Source: Symbiopectobacterium purcellii (lineage in GTDB: Bacteria; Pseudomonadota; Gammaproteobacteria; Enterobacterales; Enterobacteriaceae). From it: a stretch of 64,000 bases of DNA. The stretch is taken from positions 2,294,001-2,358,000 of the forward strand of contig NZ_CP081864.1 of NCBI RefSeq assembly GCF_019797845.1, in the 5' to 3' direction. The notes below the pieces were generated by a model. The model searched no databases. It worked only from the letters and a program-made list of their open reading frames with translations, and had not been told where the DNA came from. This document shows, piece by piece, positions 38,701 through 51,153 of this stretch. Each line of letters opens with the position of its first letter. Within the stretch, counting starts at the first letter, position 1. A program made the position numbers and the translations under genes.

Positions 38701-39111
38701 GTGGCACGACAACCGATGGGAAAATATCGTCTGCGAGAACTACACACCATTCTGCTGATGATAGATCTGTATGAAAAGCACCATCCCGCAGACGAGGGGG
38801 ACGGCGAACGCTATCAACAACTTTCTGCCTATGCCACCAATCGCCTTGAGCGCTGTCAGTTTGGCGAAGAAAAGCAAGCCTGCAAGCATTGTCCGATTCA
38901 CTGCTATCAACCCGCCAGACGCGAACAGATTCGCGCCATTATGCGTTGGTCGGGACCACGCATGTTATTGCACCACCCTATTCTGGCGATACGTCATTTA
39001 ATAGATGATCATCGCCCCGTACCGGCACATACGCCACGGCAGGAAACCGCGACGCGGGTACGACAACCGCAGATCGCCAGCCCCCATCACGGCATAAAAA
39101 AAGGCCGCTGA
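38701..39111 (+). CDS. ygbA: Nitrous-oxide-stimulated-promoter family protein YgbA
   Basis: 136 residues matching the YgbA_NO family (PF11756). The family core runs LHTILLMIDLYEKHH, then CKHCPIHCYQPARREQIRAI, with four closely spaced cysteines/histidines likely to bind metal, then MRWSGPRMLLHHP. The start is GTG. The long hydrophilic C-terminal tail is less conserved. Family role: nitric oxide stress, mechanism not known. The stop lies inside the terminator hairpin. Confidence 0.85.
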   Translation: MARQPMGKYRLRELHTILLMIDLYEKHHPADEGDGERYQQLSAYATNRLERCQFGEEKQACKHCPIHCYQPARREQIRAIMRWSGPRMLLHHPILAIRHLIDDHRPVPAHTPRQETATRVRQPQIASPHHGIKKGR

Positions 39112-39123
39112 CGCGGCCTTTTT
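39096..39123. terminator. Bidirectional terminator between ygbA and ihfA
   Basis: AAAGGCCGC TGAC GCGGCCTTT with A and T runs on both sides. Confidence 0.9.
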
Positions 39124-39141
39124 GTGAATTGCATGTAAGAA

Positions 39142-39438
39142 CTACTCTTTGGGAGAGGCGTTCTCGACTCTGCTTTTGAGCTTTTGCCCTGGACGGAAGG
39201 TGACCACCCGGCGCGCCGTAATCGGAATATCTTCACCCGTTTTAGGGTTACGTCCCGGCCGTTGGTTCTTGTCGCGCAGATAGAAATTACCAAACCCCGA
39301 TAACTTTACCTGCTCACCATTTTCCAGAGCGCGACGAACTTCTTCAAAAAAAAGTTCGACGAGTTCTTTGGCATCCCGTTTACTCAGCCCAAGCTTTTCA
39401 AACAGGTATTCTGACATTTCAGCTTTAGTAAGCGCCAT
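39142..39438 (-). CDS. ihfA: Integration host factor subunit alpha
   Basis: 98 residues. Forms the IHF heterodimer with IhfB; bends DNA at promoters, origins and recombination sites. [20 protein letters not shown] and the DNA-binding arm [20 protein letters not shown] are nearly identical to E. coli. It starts 4 bp after pheT, so it is cotranscribed with pheMST as in E. coli. Confidence 0.96.
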   Translation of the reverse strand: MALTKAEMSEYLFEKLGLSKRDAKELVELFFEEVRRALENGEQVKLSGFGNFYLRDKNQRPGRNPKTGEDIPITARRVVTFRPGQKLKSRVENASPKE

Positions 39439-39442
39439 AGGT

Positions 39443-41830
39443 TCAATCCCTCAAGGATGCTTGGAATCGCTGTTTTAGTGCCTCTACGCATTGTGATACG
39501 GTAGCGGCAATATCCTCTTCTGCCAGTGTACGAGAGGTATCTTGCAATACCAGACTGATCGCCAGGCTCTTATACCCTTCTTCCACGCCCTTGCCTCGGT
39601 ACACGTCAAACAAGTTTACGCCAACTAACTGATTTGCGCCAACTTTCTTACATTCTGACAAAACTTCGCCTGCCGAAACGTTTTCTGCTACCACAACCGC
39701 GATGTCACGACGGTTCGACGGGTAGCGAGAAATTTCGCTCGCATCAGGAACCACGCGGTCTGCGACCTTGTTCCAGCTCAATTCGAACACCACAGTGCGA
39801 CCATTCAGATCCAGTTTACGTTCCAGCTCTGGATGGATTACACCAATGAAACCAACCGGTTCCCCTACCAGATAAATTGCTGCACTCTGGCCCGGATGCA
39901 ACGCCGGGTGTGATTCTGCTTTGAACTCAATTTCCGAAAGTTTACCTGTCAGTGACAGCAGCGCTTCCAAATCGCCTTTGAGATCATAGAAGTCAACCGT
40001 CTGACGCGCCAGATCCCAATGTTCATCATAGCGATTCCCAGTAATCACGCCAGCTAACATAAGATCCTGACGAATACCGAGTTTATCCTGACTATCAGGA
40101 ACGAATCTTAAACCGCTTTCAAAGAGGCGCAGGCGACTCTGCTGGCGGTTTTGGTTATATACCACCGCACCGAGCAAGCCGCTCCACAGTGACAGGCGCA
40201 TTGCTGACATTTCAATGGAAATCGGGCTTGGCAGAATCAATGCTTCTTCACCTGGGTGAATCAGCGATTGCACTTTAGGATCGACAAAGCTGTAAGTAAT
40301 CGCTTCCTGATAGCCGCGGTCAACCAGCAGCGTTTTCACGCGCTTAAGCGAAAGCGCCGATTCACGGTGCGATGTCATGGTCAGCGGTGCATGGGTTGGA
40401 ATATTGGGAATATTGTTGTAGCCGTAAACACGGGCAACCTCTTCCACCAAATCCTCTTCAATCTCCATGTCAAAACGCCAGCTCGGTGCTACGGCGGTCC
40501 AGCCTGCATCCGTGCGTGCCACGCTGCAACCCAGGCGAGTCAAGATATCGCTTACCTGTTCATCGGGAACCACATGCCCGATCAACCGGTCCAGTTTTTC
40601 TCTGCGCAGCGTAATCGTAGCACGGGTGGGCAAATGTGTTTCAGAGGTCACATCAATCACCGGCCCGGCATCACCGCCGCAAATACTTAGCAGCAGTTGG
40701 GTCGCACGCTCCATCGCTTTGTACTGCAACGCAGGATCGACACCGCGCTCATAACGGTGCGAGGCATCGGTATGCAAACCGTGACGGCGGGCTCGGCCGG
40801 TGATCGCCAGCGGATGGAAATAGGCACATTCAAGCAGCACGTTACGGGTTTCACCGTTAACGCCAGAGTGTTCACCGCCGAAAATACCGCCCATTGCCAG
40901 TGCTTTGCTGTGATCGGCAATCACCAGGGTATCAGCATTCAAGGTTGCTTCATTACCATCCAGCAGCGTCAGGGTTTCGCCTTCCTGCGCCAAACGCACC
41001 ACGATACCGCCATCCAGACGATCTCGGTCGAAAGCGTGCATCGGCTGCCCCAACTCCAGCAGCACGTAGTTGGTCACATCCACCACGGCATCGATGGAGC
41101 GGATACCGCAACGACGCAGCTTCTCGCGCATCCACAGCGGCGTTGCCGCCTTCACATCAATGCCCTTCACCACGCGTCCCAAATAGCGAGGGCAAGCGTC
41201 GGACGCTTCTACACGGATCGGAAAGGTATCGGACACCGTTGCGGCGACCGGCGTAATGTCCGGTGCCGTCAACGGCAGTTGATTCAGCACTGCAACATCA
41301 CGGGCCACGCCAATGATACTCAAGCAGTCGGCGCGGTTAGGCGTCACGCTGATTTCGATGGCATTATCATCCAACCCCAGGTAAGCGCGGATGTCAGTAC
41401 CGATCGGCGCATCGTGCGGCAATTCGATAATGCCGCTATGGTCTTCAGAAATGCCCAGTTCGGAGAACGAGCACAGCATCCCTTCCGAGGGTTCACCACG
41501 CAGCTTGGCGGCCTTGATTTTGAAATCGCCCGGCAGCACGGCACCAATAGTTGCAACAGCCACGCGCAGCCCTTGACGGCAGTTTGGAGCACCACACACG
41601 ATATCCAGCAGACGTTCACCGCCCACGTTAATTTTGGTGACGCGCAGCTTATCGGCATTAGGATGCTGACCGCATTCAACGACTTCGCCTACCACCACAC
41701 CATGAAACGCCCCTGCAACTGCCTCAACGCCATCCACTTCCAGGCCGGCCATGGTAATCTGTTCTGACAGTTCGTCACTGCTGATCGCCGGGTTAACCCA
41801 CTCGCGCAGCCAATGTTCACTGAATTTCAT
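39443..41830 (-). CDS. pheT: Phenylalanine-tRNA ligase subunit beta
   Basis: 795 residues, the usual enterobacterial length. Contains the EMAP-like tRNA-binding domain (about 40-150), B3/B4 editing domain (about 210-370), B5 DNA-binding-like domain and C-terminal ferredoxin-fold anticodon-binding domain. Works as an alpha2beta2 tetramer with PheS. It starts 15 bp after pheS. Confidence 0.96.
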   Translation of the reverse strand: MKFSEHWLREWVNPAISSDELSEQITMAGLEVDGVEAVAGAFHGVVVGEVVECGQHPNADKLRVTKINVGGERLLDIVCGAPNCRQGLRVAVATIGAVLPGDFKIKAAKLRGEPSEGMLCSFSELGISEDHSGIIELPHDAPIGTDIRAYLGLDDNAIEISVTPNRADCLSIIGVARDVAVLNQLPLTAPDITPVAATVSDTFPIRVEASDACPRYLGRVVKGIDVKAATPLWMREKLRRCGIRSIDAVVDVTNYVLLELGQPMHAFDRDRLDGGIVVRLAQEGETLTLLDGNEATLNADTLVIADHSKALAMGGIFGGEHSGVNGETRNVLLECAYFHPLAITGRARRHGLHTDASHRYERGVDPALQYKAMERATQLLLSICGGDAGPVIDVTSETHLPTRATITLRREKLDRLIGHVVPDEQVSDILTRLGCSVARTDAGWTAVAPSWRFDMEIEEDLVEEVARVYGYNNIPNIPTHAPLTMTSHRESALSLKRVKTLLVDRGYQEAITYSFVDPKVQSLIHPGEEALILPSPISIEMSAMRLSLWSGLLGAVVYNQNRQQSRLRLFESGLRFVPDSQDKLGIRQDLMLAGVITGNRYDEHWDLARQTVDFYDLKGDLEALLSLTGKLSEIEFKAESHPALHPGQSAAIYLVGEPVGFIGVIHPELERKLDLNGRTVVFELSWNKVADRVVPDASEISRYPSNRRDIAVVVAENVSAGEVLSECKKVGANQLVGVNLFDVYRGKGVEEGYKSLAISLVLQDTSRTLAEEDIAATVSQCVEALKQRFQASLRD

Positions 41831-41845
41831 AATACTGTACCCGCC

Positions 41846-42937
<1,092 letters not shown>

Positions 42938-42959
42938 TTACGCGCAAAGCCTCCTGAGA

Positions 42960-43004
42960 TCAGGTGCTAAAGTAAAAAAAGAAACGGAAAATAGCAGTAG
43001 TCAT
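42960..43004 (-). CDS. pheM: pheST operon leader peptide PheM
   Basis: Encodes 14 residues, [14 protein letters not shown], with five phenylalanines, nearly the same as E. coli PheM ([14 protein letters not shown]). Ribosome stalling on the Phe codons when charged tRNA-Phe is low favours the antiterminator and expression of pheST. The terminator lies 48 bp downstream. Confidence 0.94.
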   Translation of the reverse strand: [14 protein letters not shown]

Positions 43005-43210
43005 ACTTGCGTTACCTTAATGTCAATACGCTTGCGCGTCACCAGTGTCGATGTTTATCGCCAAGAACCTCTCGGCGGACACGTTTACAGTAAAAATGTT
43101 ACTACCAACAGCGCGATCTTATTGGAAATCGGCGCAGATAAAAAGTCAATCACAACCGTTATGGATATCGTTCAATGTGACATAAAGGACACATTGGCCG
43201 CTCCTTAAAC

Positions 43211-43239
43211 GAAAAGAGGGAGCAAAGCTCCCTCTTTCC
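43211..43239 (-). terminator. rplT terminator
   Basis: GAAAGAGGGAGC TTT GCTCCCTCTTTTC hairpin just after the rplT stop on the minus strand, upstream of the pheM leader. Confidence 0.85.
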
Positions 43240-43245
43240 ACTGGC

Positions 43246-43620
<375 letters not shown>

Positions 43621-43644
43621 TTATTCTTGATTCAAAAAGGTTAC

Positions 43645-43923
<279 letters not shown>

Positions 43924-43939
43924 CTATTACTTGAATGCC

Positions 43940-44485
<546 letters not shown>

Positions 44486-46414
44486 TTATTCCTCCAACTG
44501 ATGAAGACTACGGCTGCGAATTTCTTGTTGCAGCTGCTTGATCACTTCGTTAACGTCGATGCTTCCCAAATCTTTGCCGCGACGGGTGCGAACGGCCACT
44601 TTGCCCGCTTCCACCTCTTTATCACCGCAAACAAGAATATAGGGAACACGTCGTAAAGTGTGCTCGCGGATTTTAAAGCCTATTTTCTCATTTCTCAAGT
44701 CCGCTTTTACACGAATACCTGCATCTTGCAGTTTTCGTGTCAATTCACTGACATATTCGGACTGTCCATCGGTGATATTCATCACCACAGCTTGCACCGG
44801 TGCCAACCAGGTTGGGAAGAATCCGGCGAACTCCTCGGTAAGAATACCGATGAAGCGCTCCATGGAACCCAATATGGCGCGGTGAATCATCACCGGCACC
44901 TGGCGCTCGTTGCTTTCGCCCACATAAGAGGCGTTTAAACGGCCTGGCAGTGAAAAGTCGAGCTGCACCGTACCACATTGCCAAGCGCGATCCAAACAAT
45001 CGTGCAAAGTAAATTCAATTTTCGGACCATAGAACGCCCCTTCACCCGGCTGATAATCAAAAGGAATCCCGTTCTCTGTCAGCGCAGCGGCCAAATCGTG
45101 CTCAGCGCGATCCCACATCTCATCGCTGCCGATGCGCTTTTCAGGGCGCGTGGAAAGCTTAACGACGATTTTTTCAAAGCCGAAGGTGCTGTACATGTCG
45201 TACACCATCTTGATACAGCTATTCACTTCCGCACGAACCTGCTCTTCGGTACAGAAGATATGGGCATCATCCTGAGTAAACCCGCGCACACGCATCAACC
45301 CGTGCAGGGAGCCTGACGGTTCGTTGCGGTGGCAACTGCCGAATTCAGCCATACGCAGCGGCAAATCGCGATAAGATTTCAAGCCCTGATTGAAAATTTG
45401 CACATGCCCCGGGCAGTTCATCGGCTTAATGCAATATTCACGGTTCTCTGATGAGGTGGTGAACATGGCTTCTTTGTAGTTTTCCCAGTGCCCGGTTTTT
45501 TCCCACAGCACACGGTCCATCATAAAGGGCCCTTTCACTTCCTGATACTGGTACTCTTTGAGCTTCATGCGCACAAACGCTTCCAGTTCGCGGAATACCG
45601 TCCAGCCATCGTTGTGCCAGAACACCATGCCTGGCGCTTCTTCCTGCATATGATACAGGTCGAGCTGCTTGCCGATTTTGCGGTGATCGCGCTTGGAGGC
45701 TTCTTCCAGACGCTGCAAATAAGCGCCCAACTGTTTTTTGTCCGCCCAGGCCGTACCGTAGATACGCTGCAACATTTTGTTTTTGCTGTCGCCACGCCAA
45801 TAGGCACCCGAGGTTTTCTGCAATTTGAAATGATGGCAGAAACGCATATTGGGTACATGCGGACCACGACACATGTCGATGTATTCTTCATGATGATACA
45901 GACCAGGACGATCGTCGTGGCTGATGTTCTCATCCAGAATGGCGACCTTATAGGTCTCGCCACGCGCGGCGAAAACATCACGCGCTTCCTGCCAACTGAC
46001 CTTTTTCTTGATGACGTCGTAATCTTTGTCGGCCAGTTCGTGCATGCGCTTTTCAAGCAGATCGATATCTTCCTGCGTCAGCGTAAGATCTAAATCAACG
46101 TCATAGTAAAAACCATTATCGATGACCGGACCGATCGCCATTTTGGTATCCGGCCACAGTTGCTTGATGGCGTGTCCCAACAGATGCGCACAAGAGTGAC
46201 GCAGGATCTCCAGCCCCTCTTGATCCTTGGCGGTAATAATCGCCAATTGTGCATCAGAATCGATCAGATCTCTGGCATCGACCAGTTCACCGTTAACGCG
46301 GCCCGCGATACAGGCTTTCGCCAAACCCGGACCAATATCCAGTGCAACATCAAAAGGAGAAACGGCACGATCGTATTGACGCTGACTTCCATCAGGAAGC
46401 GTAATAACAGGCAT
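44486..46414 (-). CDS. thrS: Threonine-tRNA ligase
   Basis: 642 residues, the E. coli length. TGS domain (about 1-61), editing domain with [10 protein letters not shown] (about 73), class II core with zinc ligands (GCNPGH-like region [10 protein letters not shown] and later His), and a C-terminal anticodon-binding domain. The ATG at 46414 ([15 protein letters not shown]) is supported by AAGGGA and by the operator just upstream; the in-frame extension to 46447 overlaps that operator. Confidence 0.96.
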   Translation of the reverse strand: MPVITLPDGSQRQYDRAVSPFDVALDIGPGLAKACIAGRVNGELVDARDLIDSDAQLAIITAKDQEGLEILRHSCAHLLGHAIKQLWPDTKMAIGPVIDNGFYYDVDLDLTLTQEDIDLLEKRMHELADKDYDVIKKKVSWQEARDVFAARGETYKVAILDENISHDDRPGLYHHEEYIDMCRGPHVPNMRFCHHFKLQKTSGAYWRGDSKNKMLQRIYGTAWADKKQLGAYLQRLEEASKRDHRKIGKQLDLYHMQEEAPGMVFWHNDGWTVFRELEAFVRMKLKEYQYQEVKGPFMMDRVLWEKTGHWENYKEAMFTTSSENREYCIKPMNCPGHVQIFNQGLKSYRDLPLRMAEFGSCHRNEPSGSLHGLMRVRGFTQDDAHIFCTEEQVRAEVNSCIKMVYDMYSTFGFEKIVVKLSTRPEKRIGSDEMWDRAEHDLAAALTENGIPFDYQPGEGAFYGPKIEFTLHDCLDRAWQCGTVQLDFSLPGRLNASYVGESNERQVPVMIHRAILGSMERFIGILTEEFAGFFPTWLAPVQAVVMNITDGQSEYVSELTRKLQDAGIRVKADLRNEKIGFKIREHTLRRVPYILVCGDKEVEAGKVAVRTRRGKDLGSIDVNEVIKQLQQEIRSRSLHQLEE

Positions 46415-46436
46415 TCTAGTTCCCTTATTCGCAGTG

Positions 46437-46457
46437 GTGACCCACACGAAAGATCAC
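46437..46457 (-). promoter_or_regulatory. thrS translational operator, tRNA-Thr anticodon-arm mimic
   Basis: On the minus strand GTGATC TTTCGTGTG GGTCAC forms a hairpin whose loop contains CGT, like the tRNA-Thr anticodon. The sequence TTTCGTGTGGGTCACCACTG is the same as the E. coli thrS operator, where ThrRS binds and blocks its own translation. Confidence 0.85.
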
Positions 46458-46545
46458 ATACGAAAATGAATTCATTTAGTTTTCAAAACATTGTGTAACC
46501 ATCTAACCAACCGTCGTTAAATTGGTACACCTGGCACAAAATCAA

Positions 46546-46566
46546 AATCCCACGAAGCGTGGGATT
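46546..46566 (-). terminator. Terminator-like hairpin upstream of thrS
   Basis: Perfect stem AATCCCACG/CGTGGGATT with a 3-base loop followed on the minus strand by TTTGATTTTG. It may end an upstream minus-strand transcript or belong to the thrS leader. The rest of 46415-46861 holds the thrS operator and the promoter of the FMN-binding protein gene; no other gene was recognised. Confidence 0.55.
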
Positions 46567-46861
46567 GGTGACAAACTTCATGCTACCACCATTAGCAGGG
46601 ATGAACCAGCCACTTACAACGTCCGATGGCACACCAAAAAGCCATATGTTTCCCACGCATCGAGACGTGTTTGTCTTACCGGTCACAAATTGCCCTACAA
46701 TTATCAGGGCCATGACCTCATTTTGTTAAGCAGAACACTTTATTTAACTAAAGTCAGCGGTACTCTTCATCCACTATTGGTGCCTGAAATTGGCCCCAAC
46801 AGACAGATTCCTTTATACATTTACGCACAAATACACTGATAAGAATACCGAGGATGAAACC

Positions 46862-47296
46862 ATGAAAATGAAGTTCATACCCATTGTTGTGGCAAGCCTT
46901 TTCGCTGTGGGTGTTCACGCTGCCGATGGCGCCATCAAAGACGGGACATACCGCGCTGAAACCGTTAATTTCGATGATAAAGGGTGGAAACCGTTTGTAG
47001 AAGTGACCTACAAAGATGGGAAGATTGCTGCCGTAAAATTTGACTACAACAGCCAAAAAGATGGTCATCTGAAAACCACGGATGTGGAATATAATAAGAA
47101 GATGAAAGCAGCGAGCGGCACCAATCCGACCGAGTATACGGTCAAACTGGCTCAAGGGTTGGTCGAGAAGCAAAACCCTGAAGGCGTCGACGGCGTGACC
47201 GGTGCCACGCACTCCAGCGAAGATTTCATCGTGCTGGCGAATGCGGCCGTTGCCAATGCAAAAGCAGGCAAGACCGACGTAGCGAAAGTCGAATAA
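46862..47296 (+). CDS. Exported FMN-binding domain protein
   Basis: 144 residues with a signal peptide (MKMKFIPIVVASLFAVGVHA, cut before ADGA). One FMN_bind domain ends in EGVDGVTGATHSSEDF, where the Thr of the TGAT motif is the usual site of covalent FMN attachment (by ApbE). Likely periplasmic. It resembles COG4939 proteins (Tpp17-like major membrane immunogen). The exact role is unknown; an electron-transfer function is plausible. GAGGATG precedes the ATG. Confidence 0.8.
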   Translation: MKMKFIPIVVASLFAVGVHAADGAIKDGTYRAETVNFDDKGWKPFVEVTYKDGKIAAVKFDYNSQKDGHLKTTDVEYNKKMKAASGTNPTEYTVKLAQGLVEKQNPEGVDGVTGATHSSEDFIVLANAAVANAKAGKTDVAKVE

Positions 47297-47313
47297 TCCT
47301 TCACTGCATTTCA

Positions 47314-47343
47314 TTGCCGGTGTCGATATGATGACACCGGCAA
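47314..47343. terminator. Hairpin between FMN-binding protein gene and aroP-like gene
   Basis: TTGCCGGTGTC/GACACCGGCAA stem between convergent genes; no long T run. Confidence 0.65.
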
Positions 47344-47368
47344 TGAGGCGAAATCCCGCGTAATCCAG

Positions 47369-48751
47369 CTATTCTTTCACACCATGTGCCAGCATTTCTG
47401 CCGCTTTACGACGTTGAGACCAGTAAAAACCCAACCAGATAACGCCCACCCAAACCGGGATTAACAACACAGAAATCCGGATGCCTGGCGTCATTAACAT
47501 AATGACCAGAATGGCTGCCAGGAAAAGTAAGCACAGGTAGTTACCATAAGGATAGAAAATTGCCTTGAAATGGGTCACTACGCCGCGCTGGTCCATCGCA
47601 TGGCGGAAGCGCAGATGCGCCACGCAAATCATGATCCAGTTAATCACCAGCGTTGAGACTACCAGCGCCATCAGAAGCTCAAAGGCCTTACCTGGCATCA
47701 CATAGTTAATCAGTACACCAATCGAGGTCGCCAGCGCAGAAAGCGCAATGGACCGCACCGGTACACCGCGACTATTCACGCGCGACAACCAGCGCGGCGC
47801 ATTCCCCTGCGTCGCGAGGCCGAATAGCATGCGGCTGTTGCAGTATACCCCACTGTTGTATACCGATAACGCAGCGGTCAACACCACCAGATTCAGCACA
47901 TTGGCGATAGCGTTACTGTCCAGCGCATGGAAAATCATCACAAATGGGCTGCCGCCGCTGACGACGTTCTGCCACGGGTAGAGCGACAGTAAGATACCGA
48001 GCGAACCAATATAAAAGATCAGAATGCGGTAGACGACCTGATTCGTCGCTTGCGGGATGGAGCGCTTAGGATCGGCGGCTTCAGCAGCAGTGATCCCGAC
48101 CAGTTCCAATCCACCGAAAGAGAACATGATAACCGCCATCGCCATCACCAGGCTATTGACGCCGTGCGGGAAAAAGCCACCATGCTGCCACAGATTTCGT
48201 ACCGTAGCCTGCTCTCCGCCCTGCCCGCTTAGCAGCAACCAGGCCCCAAAGCCAATCATGCCAAGGATCACTAGGAATTTGATGATGGCAAACCAGAATT
48301 CGGTTTCACCATACACTTTCACGTTCACCAAGTTGATGGCATTGATCAGTACAAAAAATACTGCTGCCGATACCCATGTGGGCACATCAGGCCACCAATA
48401 CTGAATGTAGATCCCGACGGCGGTGAGTTCAGCCATACCCACCAGGATAAACATTGCCCAGTAGTTCCAGCCGGCGAGGAAACCGGCGAAGTTGCCCCAA
48501 TACTTATAGGCAAAATGGCTAAACGACCCTGCAACCGGCTCTTCAACCACCATTTCGCCCAACTGGCGCATGATCAGGAAAGCAATAATGCCCGCGACAC
48601 CGTATCCCAACAGCACGGAAGGCCCCGCCATCTGAATGGTCTGCGAGATCCCTAAAAACAGCCCCGTGCCTATCGCACCGCCCAAGGCGATTAATTGAAT
48701 ATGGCGATTCTTCAATCCCCGTTTTAACACCAGTTCACTCTCTACTGCCAT
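47369..48751 (-). CDS. aroP: Aromatic amino acid permease, AroP/PheP type
   Basis: 460-residue amino acid-polyamine-organocation family symporter with about 12 membrane segments. LKRGLKNRHIQLIALGGAIG and VVEEPVAGSFSHFAYKYWG are signatures of the AroP branch, which imports Phe, Tyr and Trp. The ATG at 48751 (MAVESELVLKRG) matches family starts; the upstream extension to 48814 is not conserved. Strong similarity to E. coli AroP, but PheP is not excluded. Confidence 0.85.
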   Translation of the reverse strand: MAVESELVLKRGLKNRHIQLIALGGAIGTGLFLGISQTIQMAGPSVLLGYGVAGIIAFLIMRQLGEMVVEEPVAGSFSHFAYKYWGNFAGFLAGWNYWAMFILVGMAELTAVGIYIQYWWPDVPTWVSAAVFFVLINAINLVNVKVYGETEFWFAIIKFLVILGMIGFGAWLLLSGQGGEQATVRNLWQHGGFFPHGVNSLVMAMAVIMFSFGGLELVGITAAEAADPKRSIPQATNQVVYRILIFYIGSLGILLSLYPWQNVVSGGSPFVMIFHALDSNAIANVLNLVVLTAALSVYNSGVYCNSRMLFGLATQGNAPRWLSRVNSRGVPVRSIALSALATSIGVLINYVMPGKAFELLMALVVSTLVINWIMICVAHLRFRHAMDQRGVVTHFKAIFYPYGNYLCLLFLAAILVIMLMTPGIRISVLLIPVWVGVIWLGFYWSQRRKAAEMLAHGVKE

Positions 48752-48863
48752 GTTGTATTCACTTTTCCATTTGCGGTTTTTGATTATTGTACGCACGGCA
48801 TCACGTTGGTACATGCGCTATGTATAAGCAATGCAGACGAGCGTGGAACCGTTGCAATTTGCC

Positions 48864-49133
48864 TTAGCGTTCGGGAATTACGTTGAACGCATCAAATTCT
48901 GGCGCAGGTGCGGCCGACGGGTGCAACAGGGTTTCAGGCTCAGGCGGTGTATTATCCGCGGTGACAGGCACTAACGATTGAAGCAACGCGGTTTGAATAC
49001 GTTGCTGTTCCAAAATTTCTTGCAGCAGGCGGATCTTTTCATTAGCACGAACACTGGCGCGATTGACAAAAAACCAGACCAGCGCAGCAAACAGCACCAT
49101 CAACATGATAAAAACAATCTGTAAAATATTCAC
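48864..49133 (-). CDS. yebO: YebO-like small membrane protein
   Basis: 89 residues: an N-terminal membrane span (about 5-22), then [20 protein letters not shown] and a coiled-coil-like segment ([19 protein letters not shown]). It aligns with E. coli YebO (LWFFINRASSRTNEQIELLE). In E. coli yebO also lies near kdgR. Function unknown. The C-terminal third is Pro/Ala-rich and unlike E. coli. Confidence 0.8.
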   Translation of the reverse strand: MNILQIVFIMLMVLFAALVWFFVNRASVRANEKIRLLQEILEQQRIQTALLQSLVPVTADNTPPEPETLLHPSAAPAPEFDAFNVIPER

Positions 49134-49216
49134 AACAACCCCAACTCATACTCTCAACCCAAGCATATCCGGGTCATACTATCACTTCGTAGCCGCCCAC
49201 GCCTATTACATCCTGC

Positions 49217-49954
49217 TCATGAACTGCCTTTCAGACGAGACCCTCTGATAGCGGCCAGCGATTCGACCTGTTTTCCTTCAGTATCGAAGTTATCTTGTGC
49301 CAGCCAATCGAGAAAATCCCGCTTGCACTGTGGCCACTCATTATCCAACAAGGAGAACCAGGCTGTGTCACGCGCACGTCCTTTATAAACAACAGCCTGA
49401 CGGAAAATGCCTTCAAAGGTAAACCCCAAACGCAGAGCAGCACGGCGCGACGGTGCATTCAGGCTATCGCACTTCCACTCATAGCGACGATAGTGCAGTT
49501 GTTCGAAAACATAGCCCATCAGCAAAAAATGCGCTTCTGTCGCAAGTGGCGTACGTTTTAAGGCAGGGGAAAAAGCAACAGAACCGACTTCGATAACGCC
49601 GTTGTTCACATCAACGCGCATCAATGAAAACGTGCCTACCGCATTATCCGTGCGTGTGTCGATAACCACATAGCACTGGCTATCTTGCTGCTGTTCTGTC
49701 GCGGTCAGATAAGCACGATATGCCTCCTTGTCGCGAAACGGGCCGACAAACATATAGGTCCAATCGCGACCATCCGGTGCGGCGGCGTATGCCGCATAAA
49801 GCGCATCGACGTGCCGTGCCACGCACAATGGTTCAACCCGACAATAATGTCCGGTGAGCGTGATACGCGCTGGAAACGACCGCGCCGACCATAAAGGAAG
49901 CGCTTCGCCGACAGGTTGTCCATAGAGGTTCACATGCTCAGTCATTATTCCCAT
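49217..49954 (-). CDS. GNAT-family N-acetyltransferase (RimJ/RimL-like)
   Basis: 245 residues. Acetyl-CoA binding region VGSVAFSPALKRTPLATEAH and YRRYEWKCDSLNAPSRRAAL with GFTFEG are typical of the RimL-like branch that often acts on protein N termini or amino compounds. Substrate unknown. The first ATG (49954) or the ATG at 49945 (MTEHVNLYGQPVG) could be the start; GGGATGGG lies before the latter. Confidence 0.82.
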   Translation of the reverse strand: MGIMTEHVNLYGQPVGEALPLWSARSFPARITLTGHYCRVEPLCVARHVDALYAAYAAAPDGRDWTYMFVGPFRDKEAYRAYLTATEQQQDSQCYVVIDTRTDNAVGTFSLMRVDVNNGVIEVGSVAFSPALKRTPLATEAHFLLMGYVFEQLHYRRYEWKCDSLNAPSRRAALRLGFTFEGIFRQAVVYKGRARDTAWFSLLDNEWPQCKRDFLDWLAQDNFDTEGKQVESLAAIRGSRLKGSS

Positions 49955-50025
49955 CCCCAGATGTTAAAAAACCCACCGACAGGCAGGCTTTTTGAGAAGC
50001 AATCGTTTGTTCAGCGAAAGACGAT

Positions 50026-50817
50026 TCAGAACGGATAGTCGTGATAGCCCATCTGCTCGGAGATGTTTTTTGCTGCGTGATGCAACATGGCAACATATTC
50101 GTGCATGCTCTCTTCTGCAAAGCGAATGGTAGGGAATGAAATACTCAATCCGGCAATCACCACGCCGAAACGGTCAAAGACAGGCACAGCGATACAGCGC
50201 AAGCCTTCTTCCTGCTCTTCCTTATCTTCCCCATACCCTTGCACACGTACGGTATCCAGCAGAGGTAACAACTCCTCCGCGCTACCCACCGTATGCGGCG
50301 TACTGCGGGTAAATTCCACTTTACTCAGGATTTCAACCACTTCGTCACGATCGCGCCATGCCAGCAACACTTTACCAATGGCAGTACTGTGCAGCGGGTT
50401 GCGACGACCAATGCGAGAATACATGCGCAGGTTGTACATGGAATCGATCTTGTGAATATAAACGATACCATCTTCATCCAACGCACCGAGGTGGATGGTT
50501 TCTTTCGTCAGCGCAGACAATTCGCGCATCTGAATATCAGCACTACGAATCAAATCTACGTTTTGCAACGCCTTGGCGCCCAGTTCGAACAATTTAAGCG
50601 TTAACGAATACTTCTCGGATTCGCCTTCCTGCGCGACATATCCCAAGGACTTCATCGTCTGCAAAAAACGGTAGACTGTACTTTTAGACATCATGACGCG
50701 CTGGGAGAGTTCCGTAATACCGATCTCTCTTTCCTCACCTAATGCCTGCAAAATACCAAAAACTTTCAAAACGGACGACACGGAATCGGGCTGTTTATCT
50801 AAATCTGCAATAGCCAT
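50026..50817 (-). CDS. kdgR: Pectin degradation repressor KdgR (IclR family)
   Basis: 263 residues, nearly identical to E. coli KdgR along the whole length. The N-terminal winged helix (ITELSQRVMMSKSTVYRFLQ, about 34-53) binds AATRAAAYRNYRTTTYATT boxes; the C-terminal domain senses 2-keto-3-deoxygluconate and related intermediates. The ATG at 50817 (MAIADLDKQPDSVSSVLKVF) gives the family length; the frame remains open to 50892 but is not conserved there. It is next to ogl. Confidence 0.96.
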   Translation of the reverse strand: MAIADLDKQPDSVSSVLKVFGILQALGEEREIGITELSQRVMMSKSTVYRFLQTMKSLGYVAQEGESEKYSLTLKLFELGAKALQNVDLIRSADIQMRELSALTKETIHLGALDEDGIVYIHKIDSMYNLRMYSRIGRRNPLHSTAIGKVLLAWRDRDEVVEILSKVEFTRSTPHTVGSAEELLPLLDTVRVQGYGEDKEEQEEGLRCIAVPVFDRFGVVIAGLSISFPTIRFAEESMHEYVAMLHHAAKNISEQMGYHDYPF

Positions 50818-50950
50818 TTTTTTGGGTACCCTACTCAGTTTTTTTTGTTTTAAAAAAAATAGAACGATGGTTTTAGTATAAAGGGAACACACTGATTATG
50901 GCAATGGAACAATAACGATAATCAAGGGACTTGCTTATTATTAAAGTTAT

Positions 50951-51080
50951 TATACCCGTTACACTTCACACTACGGTGGCGTTAGCGACGCTCGCTTGCC
51001 CGAATCACTTATCTTTATAAGTTTATCGGACGCCACTCGCTTGCTAACGATCTTACTGCAACGTGAAATATTCAGGGCTT
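50951..51080. repeat. Intergenic palindromic repeat element, about 130 bp
   Basis: Starts TATACCCGTTACACTTCA and ends in CAACGTGAAATATTCAGGGC. The halves are imperfect inverted copies around 51015 (GCGACGCTCGCTTGCCC versus the GCCACTCGCTTGC side, centre near CTTATCTTTATAAG). It resembles the roughly 130-bp palindromic intergenic repeats (TATACCC...CTTCA...GCTCGCTC...) that I recall from Pectobacteriaceae and related genera. It lies between kdgR and ogl in the 336-bp gap 50818-51153. Confidence 0.6.
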
Positions 51081-51117
51081 ATTCTATTCGTCACCGAGAA
51101 CACAGCGACGAATAGAA

Positions 51118-51148
51118 AAAACCCCATTCCGTTGCCGGGATGGGGTTC
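51118..51148 (-). terminator. ogl terminator
   Basis: On the minus strand AACCCCATCCCGG CAA CGGAATGGGGTT followed by T4, just after the ogl stop. Confidence 0.88.
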
Positions 51149-51153
51149 TGGGT

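Noticed and set aside
40697..41767. Long plus-strand frame of 356 codons
   Set aside because: It is antisense to pheT, whose protein is unmistakable; the frame is a codon-bias shadow.
46483..46713. 76-codon minus-strand frame upstream of thrS
   Set aside because: No recognisable homology; it crosses a terminator-like hairpin.
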